The notes beneath the pieces were generated by a model, which had not been told where the DNA came from, made no database searches, and saw only the letters and a list, made by a program, of their open reading frames with translations. Below, piece by piece: positions 54,832 to 63,313 of a DNA stretch of 63,959 nucleotides. The first letter of the stretch is position 1. Every line of letters begins with the position of its first letter. A program made the position numbers and the translations under genes. Origin of the DNA: Tannerellaceae bacterium (GTDB lineage Bacteria > Bacteroidota > Bacteroidia > Bacteroidales > Tannerellaceae); contig JAITGL010000041.1 of assembly GCA_031280645.1 (NCBI GenBank), positions 1 to 63,959 of the forward strand, given 5' to 3'.

Positions 54832-55508
54832 GCTTCGAGGCGGTATCCCACGCCGGGAACGGTGTGGATTATCTTGCGGTCAAAGCCCTTGTCGATCTTA
54901 ATGCGGAGGTAATTAACGTATACGTCGACAATGTTCATGTTGCGGTCGGCCTCCTTATCCCATACGCGACGGATGATGTCGGGGCGGGATACGGCCGAGC
55001 CTTGGTTGGCCAGCAGGTATTCAAGCAGGCGGTATTCTCTTACCGTCAGGTCAATGGCCTGCCCTCCGCGAACGGCGCGATGACCTGATGGATCGAGCGA
55101 TAAGTCGCCGCATACGAGCCGTGGCCGAGATACCGTATCGGATACCCTCCGCCGGAGCAGGGCGCGGATCCGCACTTCAAGCTCGCGGAAGATAAACGGC
55201 TTAGACAGGTAATCGTCGGCTCCGGCTTCGAGGCCTTTAACTATATCGTCGGTCGAGTCGAGGGCTGTTAGCATGATAACGGGCGAGGAGTAGCCAAACG
55301 AGGAGCGATAGGCGGCGCATAGTTCCAGCCCGTTCATGCGCGGCATGATCAGGTCGAGGATTAGGAGGTCGAATGTCTCTTGCCGGAGGATCTCCCAGGC
55401 TTCGGCGCCGTTGGTTGCGATCCTGACTTCATGCCCGAATTCTTTCAGGCCTCGTTCGATGAAGGAGGCTATGTTTACTTCGTCTTCCGCAAGGAGGATC
55501 TTGGCCAT
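54828..55508 (-). CDS. OmpR/PhoB-family response regulator
   Basis: Protein of 226 residues. The receiver domain has acidic D9/E10, phosphoacceptor D52 (LLILDLIMPRMNG) and the conserved KPF lysine. The C-terminal winged helix has LTVREYRLLEYLLANQG and NIVDVYVNYLRIKIDKGFDRKIIHTVPGVGYRLE. Pairs with the overlapping kinase gene. The regulated genes are not visible; the upstream M23 peptidase gene in the same operon is a candidate. Confidence 0.94.
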   Translation of the reverse strand: MAKILLAEDEVNIASFIERGLKEFGHEVRIATNGAEAWEILRQETFDLLILDLIMPRMNGLELCAAYRSSFGYSSPVIMLTALDSTDDIVKGLEAGADDYLSKPFIFRELEVRIRALLRRRVSDTVSRPRLVCGDLSLDPSGHRAVRGGQAIDLTVREYRLLEYLLANQGSAVSRPDIIRRVWDKEADRNMNIVDVYVNYLRIKIDKGFDRKIIHTVPGVGYRLEA

Positions 55509-55533
55509 GTTTGTATCGTTATGCGATGCGCCG

Positions 55534-57225
55534 TTACCAGGCGAACGAGGTTTCGTAAACGCTGCTGTTGCCGCAGGCGTCTGTTAGTATAAACTTGAGT
55601 TTGTGATTGCCGCGGGCGAGGCGCGATGAGTCGAAGCGATAAGTGGCCAAGCCCTTTTTGCCGTCGAGCTCAAAGAGGGCGTACTTGCCGTCTATCTCGC
55701 CCCGATAGGTTTCAATTCCGCTGAGATTGTCGGATATGCGGATGTTGACGGCTCGCTGAGTCGCCCAGGCGCGGGGATTAACGGGCTTGATCTCAGGAGC
55801 GGTAATATCATACATCACGGTGTGCGCTCCGAGCTCGCGGATCGAGGCTTCGATCCATCCCCCCGAATATTTGCCTCCGATCCATACGGCGCGATTGCCC
55901 TGGAGGCGAACGATGCCGTACTTGCCTTTGTCGTCGAGGCTGTCGGCCGTGAGGCGGATTGAGAGGATGGCTTTGTCGTGGAGCGGGATGTAACTGTCGT
56001 GGAGGTGATGAACGGCAGCGAGGGCCGAGGGTCTTTCGCTCGTAGCGTAGCGGAAACGGAAGCTGCTGTAAAGGTTGCCGTCGGCGATCGAGAGCCGTAT
56101 GCCTTTTGCTCCGAAGCGGTTTTCGCCTCTCCAGTGGAACAGCTCCAAACCGGCTGTGTCGGGCTCGACAATGGGCTGCCGCTTGCCCGTTATAACGAAG
56201 GTTTGCTTCGTTTGATTGCCGAAGGCGTCTTTCAAAAGATATGTAATCCGGTACGGACGCTCCTCGTTAATAACCGCAACGCCCCGATTGAGCGCTCTCA
56301 AGCTGTGGAGCTTGTTGCCCGGCTCGATAAAGCTTTTCATAAAGAACGAACGATGGTTGCGCCACTGGGCCGGGTCGATAAAGGAGTTGATATACCGAGT
56401 GTCGAGCCCGATTGAGAAACTGTCGAGCAGGCTGTTAAAAACTACCTTGCCGTCGATGCCCATCACGATTTGATGAATGCCGTAAATGTTGGTTGTGCCG
56501 TCCATGTAGTCGTAGGCTTTGAGGGCGACGCCTATTTCTCCCCATGCCTCGGCCTTGCCGGAGATAGTTGTCGATCCGCTTTTGCTTACTCCGAGCTTGA
56601 GCTCTAAGGGCGAGCTGCCGCCGTTAACCGCGCCTTTTCCTTCAAAAGGATATACCATGAAGCCGTCGATACGGGGCGGGCGGGTGTCGGTAATCATATG
56701 CTTGTAGTATCGGATTGGGTCGATAACGTTGTCGGTGGCCGCGTCGCGTACCTCGAAGTGGAGATGGGGGCCGCCGGAGCTTCCGGTATTGCCCGATAGG
56801 GCTATCCGGTCGCCTTTCGTAACGGGAAACATTTCGGGAGAAAGATTTACGTCGATCGAGAAGCTTTCCTGCTCGTACTGGAGCTCCTTCACATAGGCCG
56901 CAATCTTGTCGTTGAAGCGAAGCAAATGTCCGTACACAGTTTTCAGTCCTCCCGGATGAATAATATAAAGCGCATGCCCGAATCCCCATGGACTAACCAC
57001 AATCCGCGAGATATAACCGTTGTCGACGGCGCGCACGGTCTTTCCCTCAACGCCCATCGTTTTGAAGTCGATACCCGAATGGAAGTGATTAGTGCGGAGC
57101 TCGCCAAAGTTGCCGCTAAGCAGGATAGGGATGTCGAGCGGATTGCGAAGGTTGTCGCCGGCCTCCTGAGCCTGCGTTGTTACGGCCGCAAGCATAGCTG
57201 TTAATAAAAGGATTCGCGCGCGCAT
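55534..57225 (-). CDS. Secreted M23 metallopeptidase
   Basis: Exported protein of 563 residues with a signal peptide ending VTTQAQ. The LytM/M23 domain lies near the N-terminus (about 25-160): the first zinc ligands in HFHSGIDF (H49 and D53), HxH in GGPHLHFEV. The remaining 400 residues are beta-rich and unrecognised. Members cut peptidoglycan cross-links. The start at 57225 is chosen because a longer frame (57249) would overlap proS. It is 7 bases after the proS stop and 25 before the response-regulator start. Confidence 0.9.
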   Translation of the reverse strand: MRARILLLTAMLAAVTTQAQEAGDNLRNPLDIPILLSGNFGELRTNHFHSGIDFKTMGVEGKTVRAVDNGYISRIVVSPWGFGHALYIIHPGGLKTVYGHLLRFNDKIAAYVKELQYEQESFSIDVNLSPEMFPVTKGDRIALSGNTGSSGGPHLHFEVRDAATDNVIDPIRYYKHMITDTRPPRIDGFMVYPFEGKGAVNGGSSPLELKLGVSKSGSTTISGKAEAWGEIGVALKAYDYMDGTTNIYGIHQIVMGIDGKVVFNSLLDSFSIGLDTRYINSFIDPAQWRNHRSFFMKSFIEPGNKLHSLRALNRGVAVINEERPYRITYLLKDAFGNQTKQTFVITGKRQPIVEPDTAGLELFHWRGENRFGAKGIRLSIADGNLYSSFRFRYATSERPSALAAVHHLHDSYIPLHDKAILSIRLTADSLDDKGKYGIVRLQGNRAVWIGGKYSGGWIEASIRELGAHTVMYDITAPEIKPVNPRAWATQRAVNIRISDNLSGIETYRGEIDGKYALFELDGKKGLATYRFDSSRLARGNHKLKFILTDACGNSSVYETSFAW

Positions 57226-57232
57226 ATCCCTG

Positions 57233-58714
57233 TTAATATGATCGTGCAAACAGTACCCGGCGAGCGGAGGGAAGACCGCTAACCATGCAAACGCCGGGCG
57301 ATGCTTCGCCCTCTACCGGGATGCAACGGATGGTGGCCTTGGTTTCGCTTTTCACGAGCTCCTCGGTTTCGGGCGAGCCGTCCCAGTGCGCCATTACGAA
57401 GAAGCCTTCCTCGATTTTCTTCTTAAAGTCTTCGTACGAATCAACATTTACGATGCGGGATGAGCGGAAGTCGAGGGCCTTGCGATAAATGCCGGCCTGT
57501 ATCTCGGCCAGCAGGTCTTTGATGCGCAGCTCGATGCCCTCCAAAGGCAAGGTTTCTTTTGCGAGCAAGTCGCGCCGCATCACTTCTACGGTTCCGTTTT
57601 CCATGTCGCGGCCGCCGATGGCAAGGCGAACCGGAACTCCCTTCAGCTCGTACTCGGCAAATTTCCATCCCGGCTTGCGGTTGTCGGCGTCGTCGTACTT
57701 CACGCTTATGCCAAGGTCGCGAAGCCTGGCGGCGATGGCGTTGGCCCGCTCGCCGATCTGCGCGAGCTGTTCCTCGCTTTTATATATAGGAATGATAACA
57801 ACCTGGATGGGAGCAAGGCGCGGCGGCAGAACCAGACCGTTATCGTCGGAGTGGGCCATTATCAAGGCCCCGATCATGCGGGTTGTAACGCCCCACGAGG
57901 TAGCCCAGGCGTAATCGGTTTTGCCTTCGCGGTCGATAAACGTAACGTCGAACGCCCGTCCGAAGTTCTGGCCGAGGAAGTGCGAAGTACCGGCCTGCAA
58001 AGCCTTGCCGTCTTGCATCATCGCCTCGATGCAATAGGTTTCGAGCGCGCCGGCAAAGCGTTCGCTGGCGGTCTTCACGCCGCGGATTACGGGAAGGGCC
58101 ATAAAGTCTTCGGCAAAGCGGGAGTAAACGCCCAGCATCTTAATGGTTTCCTCCTCGGCCTCGGCCCGGGTGGCGTGAGCCGTATGCCCCTCCTGCCAGA
58201 GAAATTCGGCGGTGCGGAGGAAAAGGCGGGTGCGCATCTCCCAGCGCATCACATTGGCCCATTGGTTGATGAGGATGGGCAGGTCGCGGTACGACTGTAT
58301 CCAGTTACGATAGCTGTGCCATATTATTGTTTCGGAGGTTGGACGGATTATCAGCTCCTCTTCGAGCTTTGCGGCCGGGTCGACAATAACGCCGCTTCCG
58401 TCGGGCGCATTTTTGAGGCGGTAGTGGGTAACAACGGCGCACTCCTTGGCAAATCCCTCAACGTGGGCGGCCTCCCGGCTCATGAACGATTTGGGGATGA
58501 GGAGCGGGAAGTAAGCGTTTGAATGGCCGGTTTCCTTAATCATATCGTCGAGGGCTCTTTGCATTTTTTCCCAGATAGCGTAACCGTAGGGCTTGATAAC
58601 CATGCAGCCTCGCACGGCCGAGTTCTCGGCCAAGTTGGCCTTTATCACTAAGTCCTGGTACCATTGCGAGTAGTTTTCTTTTCTGGTGGTAAGCTCTTTT
58701 AATTCTTTTGCCAT
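57233..58714 (-). CDS. proS: Prolyl-tRNA synthetase (archaeal/eukaryote-like type)
   Basis: Class II synthetase of 493 residues. N-terminus [38 protein letters not shown], motif 2 [26 protein letters not shown], and motif 3 [24 protein letters not shown]. It lacks the insertion editing domain of the E. coli type and has the short C-terminal zinc-type domain of the compact ProRS used by Bacteroidota. Heads an operon with the M23 and two-component genes. A TATCTTCG element lies at 58758-58765 on the minus strand. Confidence 0.96.
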   Translation of the reverse strand: MAKELKELTTRKENYSQWYQDLVIKANLAENSAVRGCMVIKPYGYAIWEKMQRALDDMIKETGHSNAYFPLLIPKSFMSREAAHVEGFAKECAVVTHYRLKNAPDGSGVIVDPAAKLEEELIIRPTSETIIWHSYRNWIQSYRDLPILINQWANVMRWEMRTRLFLRTAEFLWQEGHTAHATRAEAEEETIKMLGVYSRFAEDFMALPVIRGVKTASERFAGALETYCIEAMMQDGKALQAGTSHFLGQNFGRAFDVTFIDREGKTDYAWATSWGVTTRMIGALIMAHSDDNGLVLPPRLAPIQVVIIPIYKSEEQLAQIGERANAIAARLRDLGISVKYDDADNRKPGWKFAEYELKGVPVRLAIGGRDMENGTVEVMRRDLLAKETLPLEGIELRIKDLLAEIQAGIYRKALDFRSSRIVNVDSYEDFKKKIEEGFFVMAHWDGSPETEELVKSETKATIRCIPVEGEASPGVCMVSGLPSARRVLFARSY

Positions 58715-58757
58715 AACTTTTTTTGTATAGATTGATTTTTTTGAATTTTAACGAGCG

Positions 58758-58824
58758 CGAAGATACGGTTTTTTGCCAACTGCGGAGGGCGGCCTTTGCA
58801 TCCTCCATAAATTTACTATCTTCG
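58758..58824. promoter_or_regulatory. Divergent TATCTTCG elements of proS and the HEAT-like gene
   Basis: TATCTTCG occurs at 58765-58758 (minus, for proS) and at 58817-58824 (plus, for 58870). Both differ from TATCTTTG by one base. Confidence 0.5.
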
Positions 58825-58869
58825 CGCATCCTTCCCAACTATGCTCAATCTTAAAAAAACTATTATAGA

Positions 58870-59568
58870 ATGAAGAAGAAATCGAAATCAAAAAACCTCT
58901 TTGAGATATTTCCGAGCGAAGCAAACGCTGCCGGCGCTCCCGGAATCAAAGCACAACCTGTCGACGATTTATTCTCGCTCGACAGCGAAAGCTTTGAGTT
59001 AGCGCCGCCCGTCGCCGCCGCCGAGCCGGAAGAGCCGTCCTGGGCCGAACCTGTCTCCGAGCCCTCGTTACCAGCTGAGCCCGAGCCCGAACCTGAGGCA
59101 GAGCCCGCCGATCTCACGGTTGACGATCCCGAACCTGAGGCCCAAGAGGCCGAACCGGCGGTTGAAGATCACGAACCGGAAGCCCGGGAGGACGAACTTA
59201 CGGTTGAGCCCGAACCGGAGCTTCCGGCGCTCCCGCCCTCCGAGCCGGATGTTGAGCCCGCATCCCCTACCCCGCCCGTTGCCGAGGTTATTGTAAACGC
59301 CAACGGCCTTGCGAGCCGGATTGCGTATGTCAACGGGTTATCGGCGGCCTCGAATCAATCGAAATTGGTGGAAATAGCTGTAACCGATCCTCAAATTGAA
59401 GTATGCAAGGCAGCCCTTAAACGCTTGACCACCCGCGAAGTAATAATGCAGGTAGCCTCGGCCTACCGCAAGCGTTTGCAAGGAGCTACCGGGGCTTCAA
59501 AGGCCATGTATGAGGAATTGTTCAGGTTTCTTTGCGAGAATTGCATAAGGAAAATCACATCTAATTAA
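58870..59568 (+). CDS. Acidic low-complexity protein with C-terminal HEAT-like unit
   Basis: Protein of 232 residues. The N-terminus is short and basic (KKKSKSKNLFEIF), residues 35-140 are a Glu/Pro/Ala-rich repeat (PEPEPEAEPADLTVDDPEPE), and residues 145-232 hold one or two HEAT-like units (LVEIAVTDPQIEVCKAALKRLT) ending with MQVASAYRKRLQGATGASKAMYEELFRFL, a match to the C-terminal block of the genes at 41385 and 42288. No signal peptide. Function unknown. It lies upstream of array 5 and paralog C. Confidence 0.7.
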   Translation: MKKKSKSKNLFEIFPSEANAAGAPGIKAQPVDDLFSLDSESFELAPPVAAAEPEEPSWAEPVSEPSLPAEPEPEPEAEPADLTVDDPEPEAQEAEPAVEDHEPEAREDELTVEPEPELPALPPSEPDVEPASPTPPVAEVIVNANGLASRIAYVNGLSAASNQSKLVEIAVTDPQIEVCKAALKRLTTREVIMQVASAYRKRLQGATGASKAMYEELFRFLCENCIRKITSN

Positions 59569-59600
59569 GTTTTGAGCATCTTGAATTGAAGATTATATGG

Positions 59601-59639
59601 GAGGCGTTGAACGGAACCGGGTTCAACGCCTCTTTTTTT
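59601..59639 (+). terminator. Strong terminator after 58870
   Basis: GAGGCGTTGAAC (59601-59612) pairs perfectly with GTTCAACGCCTC (59621-59632), followed by seven Ts. Confidence 0.92.
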
Positions 59640-59669
59640 GTTTTCATTTCCCGGAAGGCGGATGGGACC

Positions 59670-59997
59670 ATGGATTTCTTCCGGAATTTTTTCGGAAGCT
59701 TTCCATGTTCGCAGATTGCTCCGGAAAATATTTCGGATACAATCAATAAACATGGATTTCTTCCGAAAATTTTCCGCAAGGAATCTATGAATATTTATTA
59801 CTTGCGAAAATTCCTTGCAAAGAATATATGAACATTGATTTGATCCGGAAAAATATCTTATAGAATACATGAGCATTGATTGTACCAGGAAATTATCCGC
59901 AAGGAATATATAAGCATATATATGGCCGGAAAATTATCCGCATGGAATATATAATCACGTATACCTTCCGAAAAATTTCCGCTGATAATACATGAAC
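59670..59997. repeat. Tandem array 5: eight diverged units of 41 bp
   Basis: Units begin at 59670, 59710 (one base longer), 59752, 59793, 59834, 59875, 59916 and 59957. The consensus is roughly ATTGATT-x3-TCCGGAAAATTATCC-GCAAGGAATATATGAAC. The sequences are only 60-75% alike, but spacing stays at 41 bases over the last six. TTCCG/CGGAA pieces give small palindromes in each. The array ends 13 bases before the -7 element of paralog C. Unlike arrays 1-4 it lies between co-directional genes. Confidence 0.88.
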
Positions 59998-60010
59998 CAA
60001 TATTATTCCT

Positions 60011-60018
60011 TATCTTTG
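60011..60018 (+). promoter_or_regulatory. -7 element of helical paralog C
   Basis: TATCTTTG, 29 bases before the ATG and directly after array 5. Confidence 0.6.
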
Positions 60019-60047
60019 TATTCATAATAAAAGAAAATTCTACGAGC

Positions 60048-60890
60048 ATGAAAAAATTGATAAGTATCCGGTTCAGAGATCTTTTAAGAAAACTCTACAA
60101 CGGCGAGCACAGCGGTTTTTACGACCGCCAAATATATATCCTGGGCTCTATAATAAGCAGATTACCCCAGCTCGAAGGGCTTTACCTCGACTTAAAGGCA
60201 GTCTTTAAGCGCGAGGAGGATGTTTTCAAGAAAAACGAAGGTTCGCTGTTAACTCCGGATATTGCCAAGCTGGCGGAAATGATTACGGCCTACTTTTCCT
60301 ATTTTAAGCACAGCGTGGATATAGTTCGCTTCTCTAAGAACAACAGCGAACTGAATGCAATGAGCAAGCTCCTTTTCCTGATTAACACGTATGCCGACAT
60401 AATGACGGCCGGCTATACCGACATGAGCGGAATGGCAGACGTATTCCTTGAGAATTGCGACGATCCCGAATACAAGCCCTCCGTTGAGCTCCTGGGCCTG
60501 TCTGCCCAGGTTACCCGCATGAGAGCCGCCCACGCATCGTTCACAAGTCTTTACAATACCCGCTCGCTGAACAGAGAGCATATTGCCGAGCTCGGCAGGC
60601 TCCGCGATATCCGTCCGGAAGTAGACGACGCCTTTGCCTCGCTGGTCGACGGGGTTAACGTTGCCTGGATTACCAACGAGATCGGGGCGAAAGACGCCAA
60701 CCTCGGCGAGGCGTTGATTGAGGCTAAGGAGATGATTGTAGGGCTGATCCGCCAGATGAAGATCGAGGTGGCGCACAGGGGCAAGAAGCGCAAGCGGTCG
60801 GCGCATAAAGAGGCGGAGGCTGCAACAACCGTTGAGCCCGCGCCCCCCTCGCATCCCGCAACCGACGAAAAGCCTGCCGGCGGGAATTAA
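60048..60890 (+). CDS. Helical protein, paralog C
   Basis: Protein of 280 residues and the closest relative of paralog B: KKLISIRFRDLLRKLYNGEHSGFY, then FKKNEGSLLTPDIAKLAEMITAYFSYFKHSVDIVRFS, YTDMSGMADVFLENCDDPEYKPSVELLGL, and YNTRSLNREHIAELGRLRDIRPEVDDAFASLVDGVNVAW. The tail is basic (AHRGKKRKRSAHKEAE) and then proline/alanine-rich (EPAPPSHPATDEKPAGG). No signal peptide or membrane segment. Array 5 is directly upstream. It precedes rpe by 51 bases, with no obvious terminator between them. Function unknown. Confidence 0.72.
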   Translation: MKKLISIRFRDLLRKLYNGEHSGFYDRQIYILGSIISRLPQLEGLYLDLKAVFKREEDVFKKNEGSLLTPDIAKLAEMITAYFSYFKHSVDIVRFSKNNSELNAMSKLLFLINTYADIMTAGYTDMSGMADVFLENCDDPEYKPSVELLGLSAQVTRMRAAHASFTSLYNTRSLNREHIAELGRLRDIRPEVDDAFASLVDGVNVAWITNEIGAKDANLGEALIEAKEMIVGLIRQMKIEVAHRGKKRKRSAHKEAEAATTVEPAPPSHPATDEKPAGGN

Positions 60891-60941
60891 CAGAGAGATA
60901 TATCCGCCTGATCATTAACGCAATAATTTATAATTAAAAGT

Positions 60942-61589
60942 ATGCCGATAATAGTCCCCTCGCTCCTCGCGGCCGATTTCCTCGACCTGCGCAGCGAAAT
61001 TGAAATGATTAACCGAAGCGATGCCGACTGGCTCCATCTCGACATAATGGACGGGGTGTTTGCGCCCAACATATCTTTCGGATTCCCGGTTCTGGAAGCC
61101 ATCGCTCCCCTGCTCCTCAAGCCGATGGACGTTCACCTGATGGTTATAGAGCCTCAGAAGTTTATCGCCGAGGTGGCCCGCGCCGGCGCTTTCATGATGA
61201 ACGTTCACTACGAGGCCTGTACCCACCTGCATCGCACGGTTGCGGCCATTAAGGAGGCGGGGATGAAAGCCGGGGTCACGCTTAATCCGCATACGCCGGT
61301 TTGTGCGCTTGAGGATATCATTGCCGATGTGGATATGGTTCTGCTCATGTCGGTTAATCCGGGATTCGGGGGGCAGAAGTTTATTGAGAACACGATAGTT
61401 AAAACCTGTGTTTTGAAGGAGATGATTGTTCGCAAAGGGCTTCAAACTCTTATCGAGATCGACGGAGGGGTTAACTCTGAAACGGCTCCGCGCCTGATCA
61501 AGGCTGGGGCCGACGCGCTTGTTGCAGGCAATTACGTATTCAAATCGGCCAACCCTCCGCTGGTCATAAAAGCCTTGAAAGCCATGTAA
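60942..61589 (+). CDS. rpe: Ribulose-phosphate 3-epimerase
   Basis: Pentose-phosphate pathway TIM-barrel enzyme of 215 residues. IVPSLLAADFLDL at the N-terminus, WLHLDIMDGVFAPNISFG with metal-binding His/Asp, DVHLMVIEPQKFI, MSVNPGFGGQKFIE and IEIDGGVNSETA are complete family motifs. Confidence 0.96.
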   Translation: MPIIVPSLLAADFLDLRSEIEMINRSDADWLHLDIMDGVFAPNISFGFPVLEAIAPLLLKPMDVHLMVIEPQKFIAEVARAGAFMMNVHYEACTHLHRTVAAIKEAGMKAGVTLNPHTPVCALEDIIADVDMVLLMSVNPGFGGQKFIENTIVKTCVLKEMIVRKGLQTLIEIDGGVNSETAPRLIKAGADALVAGNYVFKSANPPLVIKALKAM

Positions 61590-61643
61590 GCCTTTGCCTC
61601 TTGCTTTCCAGCCGAAACCAGTTGAACCTTAACAGAAAAAAAT

Positions 61644-62858
61644 ATGACGGATATACAATACCCGCCCTTTCTTCGTCCGCTTTTAATATGGATTGCCGGA
61701 ATATTAATCAATGAGCGCTTCCACCCCGGGATATTTGCCCTTGGGCTGCTGTTGCCTCCTGTAATCATCGTTAGCGTATCGTTTTTTACAAGCAGGTACG
61801 CGAAAGCGTTGAGCCGTCAAGCTTATCCCGCCGGATGGACGTGGGGATTGTCATTCCTTCCGATGCTGCTCCTGACGGCCATCCTGACGGCCGAAGCTTA
61901 CGACGGCTTGTCGGCCGATGGCGCCTTGCCGCTGGCGATCGACCGCTGGGCCGGGCAAACCCGCCACCTCCTTACCGAGCCTATCGACAGCCTGAACTTA
62001 GACGGCAACGCCAAGGCGGCGCTCGCCGCAACGACCCTCGGCAGCCGCGAATCAATGTCGCGTGAAACGAGCCGCAGCTTCTCGGCGGCGGGTGCGGCGC
62101 ATATACTCTCGGTAAGCGGATTCCATGTGGGGGCGTTATACGGGTTTGTCGCCTTCGCGCTATCCTTGCTTGGGAACGGCCCGGCCGTATTGATGCTCAA
62201 GCGCCTTGTAACGATTGTTGTGATATGGACGTTTGCAGTGGTAACCGGTTTGGCTCCGCCAACGATCAGAGCGGCCGTTACCCTCTCGCTCTACCTTTGC
62301 GCGCAGATGATAAATCGCCGTTCAACGGGCTATAATAACCTGTGCGCCGCGGCCCTGCTTATGCTGATTTGCAATCCCCGCAACCTGTTCGACGCAGGGT
62401 TCCAGCTCAGTTACATATCCGTTGCGAGTATTATCTTCCTCCAGCCCCGGATTGTTTCGATCATCGAGGTTCGCAATCCCGTTCTGCGCGCGCCTTGGGA
62501 GTGGCTGGCCTTGTCGCTTGCCGCCCAGGCTGGCGTGAGCTTCATGTGCATGTATTATTTTGGGGAGATCTCTACGGTATTCCTGCCGGCCAATCTGTGC
62601 TTGAGCTTAATCTCGGCGCTGCTCATCCCCGTTGCCCTCCTCTGGATGCTGCTTCCCTCATGGATCCCGATGTACTACTATCTTGAGCGCAGCGTTGAGT
62701 TCCTTGCCCGGAGCATGGTGCAGATTACGGATAGTTTTGCCCAAACGCCATGGGCCACGGTTAGCTTGCGGCTCGACGCGTCGACTACCGTGTTTTGCTA
62801 TGTTACGATGCTGCTGGGCTTGTATTTGTGGTTCGGGGGGAAGAAGAAGGGAGAATAG
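61644..62858 (+). CDS. ComEC/Rec2-family membrane protein, channel domain only
   Basis: Membrane protein of 404 residues with about ten hydrophobic segments. The Competence domain is recognised by AAHILSVSGFHVGALYGFVAF (around 150-170), GLAPPTIRAAVTLSLYL and NPRNLFDAGFQLSYISVASIIFL. Full-length ComEC proteins are around 650-750 residues with a C-terminal metallo-beta-lactamase domain; this one ends after the channel domain (YLWFGGKKKGE) with a normal hydrophobic end. It may move single-stranded DNA or be a diverged relative. It is 54 bases after rpe. Confidence 0.85.
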   Translation: MTDIQYPPFLRPLLIWIAGILINERFHPGIFALGLLLPPVIIVSVSFFTSRYAKALSRQAYPAGWTWGLSFLPMLLLTAILTAEAYDGLSADGALPLAIDRWAGQTRHLLTEPIDSLNLDGNAKAALAATTLGSRESMSRETSRSFSAAGAAHILSVSGFHVGALYGFVAFALSLLGNGPAVLMLKRLVTIVVIWTFAVVTGLAPPTIRAAVTLSLYLCAQMINRRSTGYNNLCAAALLMLICNPRNLFDAGFQLSYISVASIIFLQPRIVSIIEVRNPVLRAPWEWLALSLAAQAGVSFMCMYYFGEISTVFLPANLCLSLISALLIPVALLWMLLPSWIPMYYYLERSVEFLARSMVQITDSFAQTPWATVSLRLDASTTVFCYVTMLLGLYLWFGGKKKGE

Positions 62859-62903
62859 GGAGGGATGGGAATGGATGGATTTATCGGTTTGCCTGTAAAC
62901 ACA

Positions 62904-62930
62904 GCACGCAAGCATTTTCTGCTTGCGTGC
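62904..62930. other. Perfect 11-bp hairpin after the comEC-like gene
   Basis: GCACGCAAGCA (62904-62914) and TGCTTGCGTGC (62920-62930) with a TTTTC loop. The T-rich stretch after it (TTCATTTTTG) is 9 bases away, so it is a poor terminator on either strand. It may act between the convergent comEC-like gene and the small minus-strand ORF. Confidence 0.55.
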
Positions 62931-62947
62931 ATCGCGTTCATTTTTGT

Positions 62948-63130
62948 TCAGTTCAAAATCAGGCTGCATAACGGCTTTCCTAAATTGGGCTCGGCGTGAT
63001 AAACTCTTGCGAATTGTGAAAGGAGTTGTAGAGTTTGCTTACATGGGGCCGGCTTTCCGCTCTTGATATTTTTGGCGCCGTTGAGCTCAGGGTTTGTGAA
63101 TTTAGAGTTGTAATTGTGTTTCATAGGCAT
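62948..63130 (-). CDS. Small hypothetical protein
   Basis: Frame of 60 residues, reading MPMKHNYNSKFTNPELNGAK then PAPCKQTLQLLSQFARVYHAEPNLGKPLC. The balanced composition and the LLSQFARVYHAEP-type C-terminus resemble short conserved proteins I recall from Bacteroidales, but I cannot name a family. A TAATATTG element near 63168-63161 on the minus strand could be its promoter. It is divergent from guaB. Confidence 0.5.
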   Translation of the reverse strand: MPMKHNYNSKFTNPELNGAKNIKSGKPAPCKQTLQLLSQFARVYHAEPNLGKPLCSLILN

Positions 63131-63273
63131 ATTAAAATGTTTTGCTGCAATATTAACGCGATCGCGTGCAAGTTATTTTAGCGTGTTTAAAACTTTAGGG
63201 ACAGAGCGGCTGAAAGGTTGAAATGCGGCAGGTCGCGGGCGGTCGTACGGGGCGTCATAAGAAAGTTTTAGCG

Positions 63274-63281
63274 TATATTTG
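63274..63281 (+). promoter_or_regulatory. -7 element of guaB
   Basis: TATATTTG, 32 bases before the ATG. Confidence 0.6.
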
Positions 63282-63313
63282 CGCGCAATTCAAATCCTCA
63301 TCACAATTTCATT

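Noticed and set aside
57851..58522. 223-residue plus-strand ORF
   Set aside because: Antisense shadow of proS.
27142..60000. Arrays as remnants of mobile elements
   Set aside because: No transposase, terminal inverted repeats or target duplications seen at any of the five arrays, and their sequences are unrelated.
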